From Camellia lanceoleosa (lineage: Eukaryota; Streptophyta; Magnoliopsida; Ericales; Theaceae): a stretch of 64,000 bases of DNA. Of the stretch, positions 22,795 through 33,965 are shown in pieces. A program made the position numbers and the translations under genes. Every line of letters starts with the position of its first letter. Position 1 is the stretch's first letter. The stretch is taken from assembly GCA_025200525.1 (NCBI GenBank), contig CM045763.1:154572246-154636245 (forward strand). The letters are read 5' to 3'. The notes under the pieces were generated by a model. It saw only the letters and a list, made by a program, of their open reading frames with translations, did not search any database and was not told the origin of the DNA.

Positions 22795-22975
22795 GTATAT
22801 AAGTGTGTATTCATACCAGTCAAGGTATTCATACTAGTCAGTGTATATAAGTGTATTCATACCAATCAGGGTATTCATTCTAGTCAGTGTATATAACTGT
22901 GTTCCTTTCATAGCAGTCAGTATATTTATACCAGTCGGTGTATTTATACTAGTTAGTGTATATAAGAATGTTTGG
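22795..22975. repeat. Degenerate tandem repeats, TATAAGTGTATTCATACCAGTCA type
   Basis: Four to five imperfect copies of CAGTGTATATAAGTGT plus ATTCATACCAGTCAGG, alternating. Within the interior of the Ogre-like element. Confidence 0.7.
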
Positions 22976-23080
22976 ATTGTTTTGCTTCGTTCTTCTTTCA
23001 TTAAGTCATTCTTTGATTTAGGCCAGTATAAATTCAATGTTCTATTCAGAGTTCAAAATTCAATCATTCTCAAATTCAAA

Positions 23081-24372
23081 CCCCTTCTCTCATTTGTGTG
23101 GTATGCACATTTGAATGCGATGCACTTTTCTCTCATTTGTGTGGTATGCACATTTGAATGCGATGCAACCCTTTCTCTCATTTGTGTGGTATGCATATTT
23201 GAATGCGATGCAACCCCTTCTCTCATTTGTGTGGTATGCACATTTGAATGCGATGCACTTTTCTCTCATTTGTGTGGTATGCACAGTTGAATGCAATGCA
23301 ACCCCTTCTCTCATTTGTGTGGTATGCACATTTGAATGCGATGCAACCCCTTCTCTCATTTGTATGGTATGCACATTTGAATGCAATGCAACCCTTTCTC
23401 TCATTTGTGTGGTATGCACATTTGAATGCGATGCAACCCCTTCTCTCATTTGTGTGGGATGCACATTTGAATGCGATGCAACCCCTTCTCTCATTTGTGT
23501 GGGATGCACATTTGAATGCGATGCACTTTTCTCTCATTTGTGTGGTATGCACATTTGAATGCGATGCAACCCCTTCTCTCATTTATGTGGTATGCACATT
23601 TGAATGCGATGCACTTTTCTCTCATTTGTATGGTATGCACATTTTGCGATGCAACCCCCTCTCTCATTTGTGTGGTATGCACATTTGAATGCGATGCAAC
23701 CCCTTCTCTCATTTGTGTGGTATGCACATTTGAATACGATGCAACCCCCTCTCTCATTTGTGTGGTATGCACATTTGAATGCGATGCAACCCCTTCTCTC
23801 ATTTGTGTGGTATGCACATTTGAATGCGATGCACTTTTCTCTCATTTGTGTGGTATGCACATTTGAATGCGATGCACTTTTCTCTCATTTGTGTGGTATG
23901 CACATTTGAATGCGATGCAACCCCCTCTTTCATTTGTGTGGTATGCACATTTGAATGCGATGTAACCCCTTCTCTCATTTGTGTGGTATGCACATTTGAA
24001 TGCGATGCACTTTTCTCTCATTTGTGTGGTATGCACATTTGAATGCAATGCAACTCCCTTTACAGTTGTGTGGTATGCACATTTGTATGCGATGCAACCC
24101 CCTTTACATTTGTGTGGTATGCACATTTGTATGCGATGCAACCCCCTTTACATTTGTGTGGTATGCACATTTGTATGGGATGTAACTCCCTTTACATTTG
24201 TGTGGTATGCACATTTGAATGCGATGCAACCCCCTCTCTCATTTGTGTGGTATGCACATTTGAATGCGATGTAACCCCTTCTCTCATTTGTGTGGTATGC
24301 ACATTTGAATGCGATGCACTTTTTTCTCATTTGTGTGGTATGCAAATTTGTATGCGATGCACCCTCTTCTTT
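23081..24372. repeat. Minisatellite, about 29 copies of a ~45-bp unit
   Basis: The unit is built on CTCATTTGTGTGGTATGCAC then ATTTGAATGCGATGCAACCC plus a few bases. Two length classes alternate: 45 bp (ending CAACCCCTT) and 43 bp (ending CACTTTT). From about 24050 a third subtype carries TTTACATTTGTG and TTTGTATG. One isolated copy lies at 24752-24800. Because 45 is a multiple of three and the unit lacks stops in some frames, long open frames appear on both strands. They are by-products of the repeat. Confidence 0.95.
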
Positions 24373-25178
24373 CGTGGTCTAGGAGACCTTAAATCCTCTA
24401 AAGGTGCAATTCTTTTGGTGTTTGTCGTGCCCGAACGACTTTAGGTGGTCTGGTATAGCCACTTGCCTGTGATTGCAATGAGTTCCTAGGAGATCAACTG
24501 AGACGGTGAAAACTAGAGTTCGAATGGCGATGCCTAGAACGCAAAAGGTTCAGGATTTCCGAGACTAAAGTCTGGTTTAAATACCCAGGGGTGTATCCCC
24601 AGCTTGAAATCTGTATGGCAGCCCCATAGGTTGAGGTAGCTTGTATGCGCCTCAATTCTAGATACTGAACCAACCTAGTCTGTTACCCCGTTGAAGAATA
24701 GGGAAAGTTGTATATGAAATACAATTAGATGTGCCTGTCTGTTCACACCACCCCCTCTCTCATTTGTGTGGTATGCACATTTGAATGCGATGCACCCCCT
24801 TCTTTCATTTTTGTATGCAATGCACCCCCTGTTATGTTTCTTATCATTTGCACGAGGCTTGCCTCCCATGTTGCCATCTTCATATCTTTGTCATCACTCC
24901 ATGACATTGCATTGTATTGCATACATCATGAATTTCCAAACAACGGGCTTCGCGAAGCGTGTAAGTCCAACTTTCAAATTGCATTTTGAGCATGTCACTT
25001 ACATTCTGCCCCTGAACTACGCTGGTTTGATTCCTTGCAAAGGGATACGTAGGCAACCTTCGGGTTCAACCACTTGCATTACATCTTGTTTGTTTGCCCA
25101 AGTCTTACGGCCTTGTCAAAAGGGTCGTCTTTGGGTTTTGACATTCACTCAAGTCATGAAATGACTTTGAGCTCTGTC

Positions 25179-25190
25179 AAAGAGGGGCAA
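25179..25190 (+). other. Polypurine tract of the Ogre-like element
   Basis: AAAGAGGGGCAA lies one base before the right LTR's TGTAGACACC; it is the expected plus-strand primer. Confidence 0.8.
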
Positions 25191-25191
25191 C

Positions 25192-28100
25192 TGTAGACAC
25201 CCCATTTTGACCGGCCCTAAGACTTGGGCGCTTTCTTTTGATTACCCAATGATGACAATTAGAATATGTTTCTCACAAAATTCTCAGTAAGAAAGATGGA
25301 ATTTAAGTTTTAATCCCAACCTTCACCCATTTTTTGGCCAAACTATTTTAGACCTTAAAACCCTCTTTTCAAAATATGTTTTTTTTAAAATGTTTATACA
25401 ATGTCCCGAGGCTCCCATTTCGATTAAAATGTTGCACTTTTCAGTAAACCGAGTAAGGACAAAGTGGAAATAAATGGAAGGGAGGTGAACTTTTTTGAAA
25501 AATATTTAAAAACATCTTCTTTATAGGTTTGGAGTTGAAGGAAATAGGAGGGGATGAAAGAAAACTGGTTTAGGAAAAGAATGAGTATCAAATCATTAAG
25601 AAGGAAATGAGTAGCCTTCACTAAATTAGGCATTTCTCTTTGTACACTTGGAATTTAAATGTGAGGGCACCACCATTGGAAAGTAGACTTCTGGGGCTTC
25701 AATTTAGACCAAAGAACAACCTTAGACCAAGTCCAAATAAGGGAGATATGCCTATTTGAAGTTGGGCTTCAAAGCAGATTTTGTTGACCTAGCCCGAGAC
25801 AGCCTTTACTAAATTAGGCATATCTCTTTGTACACTTGGAATTTAAATGTTAGGCCACCACCATTGGAAAGTAGACTTCTGGGGCTTCAATTTAGACCCA
25901 AGAACCGCCTAAAACCAAGTCCGTGTGGGGGAGAAATGCCCATTTGAAGTTGGGCTTAAAAGCAGATTTTGTTGACTCGGCCCAAAACAACAATAGCCCA
26001 TTTTTTCTTGGTTTTGGTTCGGTTGGGACAACCCATTTACCTATTTTCTGAGCTATTCAAGTGCATCTACTTATCCTCCATTATACCTAATCATCCCCCA
26101 TTGTTAAAAAGAGGTTTTGTTTGCATTCATAAAGGAGTATCCCATGTAACCACCTAGAAAATTTGCCCTCTTATCACATTCTTGTCTCCCACCTTGTCTC
26201 CCACCTTCTTTTTGACCTTTACTCTCCCTCATTGCCTATATAGAATGATCATATTCTAAGAGAGAAGGAAGACCACGAAATTGAAGAAAAAGGAGTGAGA
26301 AAAGAGTGAAAAAAGAGAGAAAAATTGAGTTTTTAAGCCAAAAATATTCTTATCTCCCATATACATCCCATACCTTCCATAACTACTGAAATTCCTCATT
26401 TTCATACACCAAAACCACTTCAAAAATTCTGATATAGCCAAAGATCAATTGCCTTGATCATAAGGAAGAGTGTTTAGTGATTAAAAGTGTGAAAAATTAG
26501 AGAGTTAGCCACTTTCCACACCATAAACTCCATAAACTCCATAATTTCGAATTGAGCATTTGAGAACACACTTCCTACACTTGAGGGTGATCAAGAGACA
26601 GTTTGGGAATCAAGAAGTTCAATCTTTCTTTGAAAGGTGAATTTTTGGTCTTTCATTTTCTTATATTTTATATCTCATATTTATTTTCTTACTTCTTATT
26701 TCATAGTGTGTTGTTATAATCCTAGTAGTTTGTTTAGCCTATAATTATTTATTATTTATTTATTTATTTTTATTCACATTTTTTAATTTCATATTAGTTT
26801 TATTGTAATCTTGCTTGTTCTACCTTATAATTATTTTTTTCTTGTATTAGTCTCAAATTAGTTTTGTTGTAATTTTGCATGCTCTACCTCTTATTTATTC
26901 GTTTTCTTGTATTAGTCTCATATTTGTTTTGTTGTAATCTTGCATGTTCTATGTTTTATTGTTTGAGGTTTATGTTGTAAGTTTGCACTTTTTATTTTAT
27001 TTTATATTTGTTTTCGTGTTTTTAATCTAACCGGTAGTGGTTAGTTGAGCCACCTACATATTTTTTGTTTGTGCCTTTTCTTGGTTTCGCAACAAGACAG
27101 GTTTTTCTTGGCCTAGTTGGCCTGCCGGTTAGCTTCTTCCAGACAAGATGGCAAAATCTCCTAATGTTGACCAATTTCCGGTGGCGGTCGCAAAAAACAT
27201 GAAGTTTTTATTTTATTTATTTATTTTTTAATTTTGAGTGTATTGTGAGATTTTTATTTTGTTGTAATATTCTTCTCACCCCTCTCTAATTTGGTTTGTA
27301 ATTATTCTTTAAAATGTTGTAATAATTCCCCGCCCCGCTTCTTTCTATCCCGTTCTTTTACTTGCTTTGTTTATTTGTACATAAATATCATATTTATTTT
27401 TCATTATATTCATGCTTTGCATCCATGTTTCATTTGTGGATTTAATCAATTCCTATGTGATTATGTGCGCTACCTCATGTTCTTGAGATGATTCACATGT
27501 CATATCTTAGAAGTCGAATTTTTAGTTGCATCTCATGAGTGAATTGCATTAGGACATTTGTATATAGAATCATGCATATTTTCTAACTTTGTTTTGTAGC
27601 TGTTCGAGGGACGTCGGTCAATCTGTGAGTTTTTATGCTTTAGCATCCCATTTGTGTGTGATTTTCTTACTATGTGTTAGCATTCTACCATGAAGCTACT
27701 TGCTTACTTGATAAAACTGTATGAATGCCTGTGGATGAAGGCTTGTTGTTTGAATTGGAATAATTCAATAAATGTACGTTTTAAGTCCATTTTACAGTGG
27801 CAAATTCACAAACTTTAAGCCCACTTTGTCAAGTGGCAAATTCAAACCCTTTTCGAAAAACAAACATGAAATTGAATTGTTCCAATTTGAGCAAACTAGT
27901 CTATACTTGTATGCTTTACATAGTAAATTTTAGGATTTATTCAATAATCAGAACATGAACATATAAAGAAAATAAAAAGTCATATCATAGTTTAGTAGAG
28001 GCCGACTTTTTGATCGGGTGAGCGGGGATGCTCATTATTGACCTTCCCCTCTCATACCTAAGGTTCCGAGCCAAGCATCCTTGGTTACGACGAATAGTGG

Positions 28101-28332
28101 CCTTAGCACCGAGTCATGGGTTTCCTAATTTTCCAAAATATTAGGTGGCGACTCTGAGATCTGATGACACAGTCTATTTTTGACAAAATTGCAATAAAAT
28201 GGATTTTCAATAAAAGTTGCCAAATTTGGACTCTCATCTATATTTCACATTGCACTCGTGAGACGTGAGATCAAAGAGATCTCGGGAGTTCGAACTGTTT
28301 AATGCACGCGGGTACCCCCCGGGCATGTTACA
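25192..28332 (+). repeat. 3' LTR of the Ogre-like element (3141 bp)
   Basis: A close copy of 16397-19584 with small indels and substitutions. It ends GGGCATGTTACA, followed by the ATTGT duplication. Its left neighbour is the polypurine tract. Confidence 0.92.
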
Positions 28333-28337
28333 ATTGT

Positions 28338-28720
28338 CAAATAAAGTAATATGTTACTGTGACACAAATTAACATGTTACTGTTTGCATCAATTTCAACA
28401 GTAACAATTTATTTTTATTTTTAAAGAATTTCATAGTCAACGTGCATCTTATTTGAAAGATCTTGGTGAGAGAATTTTAAAAGTACTAATTTTATTAAAA
28501 ACTGACATCTATATCAAAAGTTATATTATTTTAAAGTTTAATATTTTGATAATAATGATATGTGTTGGACTTTTTAAGAAAAACTTTTTGTACTTGTTCT
28601 TAATGCATTAAAGTTTTATTACGAGGGGGTTTTGACTAAATCCCTCTAATTTTAACAACTTGAATTTAAACTTTTGGATCGTATTAATAGACCCATATCT
28701 TACTTGATTGAGAGGTTCGA
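28338..28720. repeat. Dispersed repeat family, copy B
   Basis: Shares AAGAATTTCATAGTCAAC, ATCAAAAGTTATATTATTTT and the GATATGTGTTGGACTTTTTAAG block with 15490-16110 and 42530-43080. It begins right after the Ogre-like element's right duplication. The element therefore landed between or within tandem members of this family. Confidence 0.6.
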
Positions 28721-28886
28721 ATGAAAGAAACAAACTCAGAAAATTCACTAATGGTGCTTTATATACCCAACTTCACCTCTACAAACTTTTGATATGGGGC
28801 ATGTCTCGTTACAAGGAGAGTTGTTGAAAATAAAGAAAGGGATAAAATGTAGATTGGAAAAAAGCAAAATGATGTCAAGATCTATT

Positions 28887-30963
28887 TGTGACAACAACCC
28901 TTTCCATATTCTACAATTATGTCTGTGATGATCGGTTTTGCTATACGTCTCTTCATTTTCGTTTTCATTGGGATTGCTGTGTATCCGGACATCTCTTCTC
29001 AAATTCTCATCCTTGTTTACTTCGGGTTGACTTTTCTTTTGTTTTGGTCTTGGCGCCAAGCCAATTGTCCCGGAGTGAGCAGGAAAGTTCTCACTCTTGA
29101 GCCAAGGCTGAGAGCCATACGTCTTGGGATGGGGGCCGCACGTGCGGGGAGAGGCGAGATGAGAAGGTTGAACACTGCCTAAAAGACATGTGCAGATTGA
29201 AGGGCAAGGAGGGCTACCGTGACGCGGCGGGGATGACTTTGCACGTGCGGGGGCCGCGACTGAGACGCATGCGCAATCTAAGCGATCCAAGGGCTCTTTT
29301 TTTTCTCTTTTAGGGCTGAGTGTATCTCATTTCTTTCACATTCCTCTCTCTCTAAAAACATTTTTACTCCCCATTCTCTCTAGAAAACCTCATCAAACAC
29401 TAAGACTCTTTGGTTCTTGCAATCCATTGGGTCTAGATCCATCATCATCTCTCTCAAGCCTTGGAGACCTAAGCTAGAACATCCCTTGTGTGGTGGACGT
29501 CGAAAATTTCTACACCGTTTGATCCTAGGGTTTCATCAATCTCTTCATCAAGCTTGAGGTAGGGATTTCTTGAGTTATATATATATATATGTTTTGCAAA
29601 GCATTGATGAGGATTTTGGGTTTGTTTTGGGTATAATGTGTGGGTTTGATTTTGGCTCATGAGTGTAGGGTGATTCCAAAAAGGGGATTTTAAAATCTTT
29701 AATCTTTCTAAGATAATGCCTTGAGGGTTAAAACCATCTTAGGCAAGGGAATGGTGCCTTCATTAGTATCTCTTTCAAATGTCTAGTGTGTGTGTGTTTT
29801 GTAAAGAAGAAAACCTAAAAATTTTGGGGATTTTCTTGAATGAAGGAAGATGAGGGTTTTTGGGTGATTATATTTATATATGTATGTATATACATAAGTT
29901 CATAGTTGTGTGTTATGATAAGTAAAGGAAGTGGTGAGTTTCCTTGTTTGGTTACAAATGTGTATATGTGTATATATATATTGATGATAAGTTTCTCTAC
30001 TCATGAAAATTGTAGAGATTGGAGATTTGCTTATCTAAAACTTTACAATAACTTTGAAATGATGAAAATGATGGAAGTGCATGAATTGGGAACATGTTAT
30101 TATGTTATGGATAAATGGTAGTAAGTTTTTGAACTATTGGTGGAATTGGCATTGAAAGGAGAAAAATGAAGTTTTTGATCATCATACAATGCTTGTTGAA
30201 ATTATGTTGAAAGTGGAGAAATATGACATAATATAGATAATTATTGCATTGGCATTTCCTAAAAACCTTGCATGTCATGAACATTGGAATGAGAATTGGA
30301 ACTTTCATTGAGAACGTATTATTGTGATGAAATCATGGAAATGTTAGGGGGTAAATATGTTGGTAAGTCCGATTAGAAGGTGTAGATGAAATTGATAAGT
30401 TGGCTTGAGTGTCTGGGGGTGAAAGACTGAAAACACGTGCGGAGAAGGTACCACTTTCCTTCCGGTTAGCAACCGGTAAAGTGGGGTTATTGGTAGTGCT
30501 TGTTGAGCCTACTTGCAGACACCAACCTAGGGATTACTTGAGTCGTATTTACCGCTCCTATTGATTAAAAACTAGAAGTTTTGGAAATGGTTGAGATTGT
30601 AAATTGATATTGAAATTTTTAAGAAGTGCATGAAATGAAATTTACTCTAAAATGGCATTGCACGGCATTTGCATTTGCATTTAACATTGGAAGTTTGCAT
30701 AACTGTATATACTTTAGACTAGATGGAAGGTATTTGCATTTGCATTTAACATTGGAAGTTTGCATAACTGTATACACTTTAAACTAGATGCTTCACTCGC
30801 TATAAATTCATGTGTTTTTCATACCAGTGAATGTATATCCGCATGTGAAACTCTTGTATTAGCTCGTTCAATTATCATGTAAAGATGTAAGGGTTATTAT
30901 CATTATTTAGTAAATGTTAGTTGATGTGGTTGGATTATATTGGTTTATTTTCAGGGCATTACA
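28887..30963 (+). mobile_element. Probable solo LTR (Ty3/gypsy-like)
   Basis: Starts TGTGACAACAACCC, a typical gypsy LTR opening, and ends TCAGGGCATTACA. A CT-rich leader at about 29340-29440 and AGGTAGGGATTTC at about 29558 fit an LTR with U3, R and U5. No internal region follows, and no second copy is present. The flanks CTATT and ATGTC do not match, so there is no supporting target duplication. A small frame at 28919-29182 encodes a hydrophobic stretch (FAIRLFIFVFIGIAV, then LILVYFGLTFLLF); I do not treat it as a gene. Confidence 0.6.
30667..30790. repeat. Tandem duplication of ~64 bp in the solo LTR
   Basis: GCATTTGCATTTAACATTGG ... ACTTTA(A/G)ACTAGATG occurs twice head to tail (30667-30725 and 30731-30790), nearly identical. 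Confidence 0.85.
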
Positions 30964-31017
30964 ATGTCGGTGATTTTTTTGTCAAAAAAAAAAAAAAAAA
31001 ACAAAAAACAAAAAAAC

Positions 31018-31166
31018 CCCTTAACTATTTGATGGTGACATATATTAAAAAAATGTATTTTTTTATAAATCTTTTTGTCTTATTTGAGTCACATTATTTT
31101 TTTTTCTACATATCTTTTTATAAAAAATTAAAAAATATGTTTATTTAGTACTTTTCAAACAACCTT
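31018..31166. mobile_element. Diverged Tourist-like MITE
   Basis: Resembles the MITE at 1491-1662. It shares CTTATTTGAGTCACAT, a TTTATTTAGTACTTTTCAAACAACC end and a flanking TAA. The left end is blurred by A-rich sequence at 30987-31010. Confidence 0.4.
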
Positions 31167-32231
31167 TAAGATTTCATCGGCTAGTAAGAAATTATAAATG
31201 AATTTATTGGGATACCTTTGTCTTTTAAAAACTCAACTATGTAGTCTCACTATTGCAATATGGGAATTTTTTTTTTTAATTAGTTAGTTATATTGCTACA
31301 ATAATATAATATGAGATTTTCATTAATTGATAATATTATTGCCTAATATTATCTTATATTCAACATTTACTTGTATTAACCAATTGGGTTAACTTGTTGG
31401 CTAAAATCCTTAGAGCAATTCCACTCAAACCTTCAATGTTAGTGATGTTAATTTTTTAAAAAGATTTAGGTGGCAAATTGACATATGTCAATTTAAAATG
31501 GAATCTGTCTACCTAATATGTCATCTACTATTCTATTATTTTTAAAATTTGAATTCTTTCATTTTACTAATTAAAATGAATTTATTTTTAAAAGAGGTTT
31601 GATGCCATTTAAATAGTATTTTATTTTTTTAAAAATTATATATTTATAAAATATTTTTTTAACAAAATTCAAAATTTCTATTCATTTCTGCTTAAACATT
31701 TTTTTTTTTAAATTTGGAGAAAAAAGAAAAATTACAATACATATTTTAAATTTTTTTTTGACAATACATAAATATCATTATAAATCACATGCTACGATTG
31801 CCCCTGAAAATGTTATAGTGTGAATGATTAAAAAAAATATTTTGCTCAACTCCAAATTTATAGATGATAAAATAAAATAAAAAATAATTAAAAAATATTT
31901 TATTTATAGCAGTAATTACCGTATATGACAACACAGGTTGGTTTTCAAATAACAGCAATGATTCAGAGTATTAATTTTGCTGCTCTAATAGAGCACTAAT
32001 AAAATAGCAAGGAGAAGAAAAAAAATCAAGACCAAAATATTACATCACAATAGGTGGGGCCCACTGTCAGCTCATTAGAGCTGGCTTTAGAGCTCAAGAA
32101 TTAGAGCTCCAAAGCATTTTTCTTCAAATAATATTAACCGTTGATTTAAAAAAAACAACAACAACAACAACAACCCTGCATGATGTGGAAACTGATAACC
32201 ACAAATTGTGTATTGTTGGTCTTCTTTTATT

Positions 32232-32281
32232 TGAAAAAAGAAGAAGAAGAAGAAGAAGAAGAAGAAGAAGAAGAAGAAGAA
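32232..32281. repeat. (AAG)n microsatellite
   Basis: About 15 AAG units. The last five bases (AAGAA, 32277-32281) are the left target duplication of the gag-only element, so it inserted into the microsatellite edge. Confidence 0.95.
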
Positions 32282-32469
32282 TATAGCGATCCCAGTTTCC
32301 CTTTCTTTAATTGTTGCATCCGGACTTAGGTTCCGTGGAGTTGGTTGTTGTGTATATCTTGTTTACATCATTTACTCCTTGTATTTGAGTCTTGAGTTGT
32401 GTTGGGCAGGTTTGAAACAGGTTGGTTGAGCTTAGAAACACAAACTAGTTGCCTAGATTTTGGCATGTC

Positions 32470-32741
32470 CGCTCGAGCGGGTCCTTCTCTGTTGCTTCTC
32501 CGCTCGAGCAGGAGTTCTGACGCTTGAGCGCCTTTTCCCATCTCCCAGTATTTTCTTCTGCAGTGTTGGACGCTTGAGCGGGCGTTTTGATGCTCGAGCG
32601 TGAGTTTGTGTATGACGCTCGAGCGGGGACCTGGTTCAGTGTAAAGTTTTGGAAGGGTGTATCCGCCGCTCGAGCGAGATTTTTGACGCTTAAGCTGGAG
32701 TCTATGAGTGACGCTTGAGCGGGGGTTTCCACGCTCGAGCG
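32470..32741. repeat. Array of palindromic CGCTCGAGCG decamers, U3 of 5' LTR
   Basis: Ten copies or near-copies in 272 bp, at about 32470, 32501, 32521, 32571, 32591, 32616, 32667, 32687, 32712 and 32732. Many are preceded by GA and followed by GGG. The decamer is its own reverse complement and includes CTCGAG. Deviations are mostly C-to-T or G-to-A at CpG (CGCTTGAGCG). The last copy ends 10 bp before TATATAA. Confidence 0.92.
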
Positions 32742-32751
32742 GGGCCACTTT

Positions 32752-32758
32752 TATATAA
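32752..32758 (+). promoter_or_regulatory. TATA box of 5' LTR
   Basis: TATATAA just downstream of the palindrome array and upstream of a CT-rich leader (TTTCTCTCTCTTAC); the same box is at 39439-39445 in the 3' LTR. It probably marks the U3/R promoter of the element. Confidence 0.65.
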
Positions 32759-33779
32759 GACCGAGATTCGGGTTTCTAAATTACTTTTTCAACTCCATTT
32801 CTCTCTCTTACTTTTCTAAATCTCCATTGTTGAGCTTCTCACTCTAGAGCTCTACCTTCTCTCTAGGTATTGATCTAGTAGGAGTGATTTCCTCACCTTT
32901 GGCCTTTACAAAAAAAGTTGTTGATCGTTGAGGGCTATCTTTTGATCCGAGAAATTTGTGATTTGGAGCACTTTCGTTTTCTTCATCTTCTTCGTTGGGT
33001 GTCACCTTTTGAGGTAGGGATAACCTACTCCATCTTATGAGCTTTGTCTTTGAATTTTAGCATTTTGATATGTTGGGGGTTGTTGGGTAATTTTTGAGAA
33101 AGTTTGGGCCTTTGTGTAATTTAATAAAAGTTGGAGTTTTAATTATATAAACCTATATGCAAGTTAGGCATAGAGAAATGAAACTAATGTTGGAACATTG
33201 ATGAGAATGGAACCTTAGGGTTGTTTGTGAATTATGGTAAGTTGCCCTAATTGGTTTAATTAATTAATGTATATAATTAATTAAAGAAAATGAGGAATTG
33301 AATTGAGAATGTTGAAATTGGGAATGTATGGGACTAAAGGATGTAGTTGAATCATTTATTGCTCACCTAGTTGAAATGTTGATATATTATCCATTTGTGC
33401 ATTTATTTCCTGTTTAGAAATAATTGCTTGGGACTACCGGTGGAGGGTAGTATTGATTGTTGTAGACAATGCATGATGATTAGGCAAACTAAAACTAATC
33501 AATTGGATGTGTCATAGAGTATGACGGTTGATAGAATACATTAACTTCATGTATTGATAGATTGTGCATATGACCAATGTGTTTATGTGCATTATGTGTA
33601 GACAGTTGATAGAATACATTAACTTTATGTATTGATTGATTGCGTATATGATTCTGTGTTTATATGCATTGCTTGTGTATGGGAGAAGATGGGGGATGTA
33701 CTCCCCGGTTTAGGGGAAGATGGGGGATGTACCTCTAAACCGGTTAATGGTTAAGGGAAGATAGGGGATGGACCCAGGG

Positions 33780-33965
33780 ATGTAGCTCATATGCTCTCCC
33801 ATTGGAATGATGACACAACTCATATGCTTGTCGATTGAAGTGTTGATATAGCTCATATGCTTGTCTATTGAAGTGTTGATATAGCTCATATGCTTATCCG
33901 TGGTGGTGATGATATAGCTCATATGCTTACCTGTGGTAGTAGTGATATAGCTCATATGCTTATCT
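33780..33965. repeat. ~36-bp tandem repeats in LTR
   Basis: Five copies of GATATAGCTCATATGCTT plus (A/G)TC(T/C)(A/G)TTGAAGTGTT or a GTGGTAGTAGT variant. They are repeated in the 3' LTR at about 40467-40650. A TATTGATACAGCAAATATG version is in the solo LTR at about 48105-48235. Confidence 0.85.

Larger units (their letters stand above)
16397..28332 (+). mobile_element. Large non-autonomous LTR retrotransposon of Ogre/Tat type (LARD-like)
   Basis: Two long LTRs (16397-19584 and 25192-28332) begin TGTAGACACCCC and end GGGCATGTTACA. They flank 5.6 kb of interior. The flanks ACTGT (16392-16396) and ATTGT (28333-28337) are a 5-bp duplication with one mismatch. The interior starts with TGGTGACTCTGTTGGGGA, which resembles the tRNA-Arg-type primer-binding site TGGCGACTC...GGGGA used by Ogre/Tat elements. 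It ends with a polypurine tract. I see no gag, protease, RT, RNase H or integrase; the interior is mostly tandem repeats. It would have needed proteins from an autonomous relative to move. Length, LTR size and primer site point to the Tat lineage; the lineage call is inference. Confidence 0.85.

Noticed and set aside
23081..24372. CRISPR-like array
   Set aside because: The units are contiguous and nearly identical without unique spacers, there are no cas genes, and the DNA is plant nuclear.
22841..24444. Many overlapping open frames on both strands over the minisatellite (MRCTFLSFVWYAHLNAMQ and NVHTTQMREGVASHSN repeats)
   Set aside because: They are produced by a repeat unit whose length is a multiple of three and which lacks stops. 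The frames switch at unit-length changes, and no start, domain or conservation supports a protein.
28919..29182. Possible small membrane protein (two hydrophobic stretches)
   Set aside because: It lies at the start of a probable solo LTR, has no recognisable family, and hydrophobic frames are common in T-rich DNA.
32368..32748. Reverse-strand frames rich in SS, AR and LE over the palindrome array, also at 39100-39471, 46841-47089 and 49348-49593
   Set aside because: The frames follow the GCTCGAGCG repeat, which encodes LER/ARA/SSG in its three frames. They are LTR U3 DNA, not genes.
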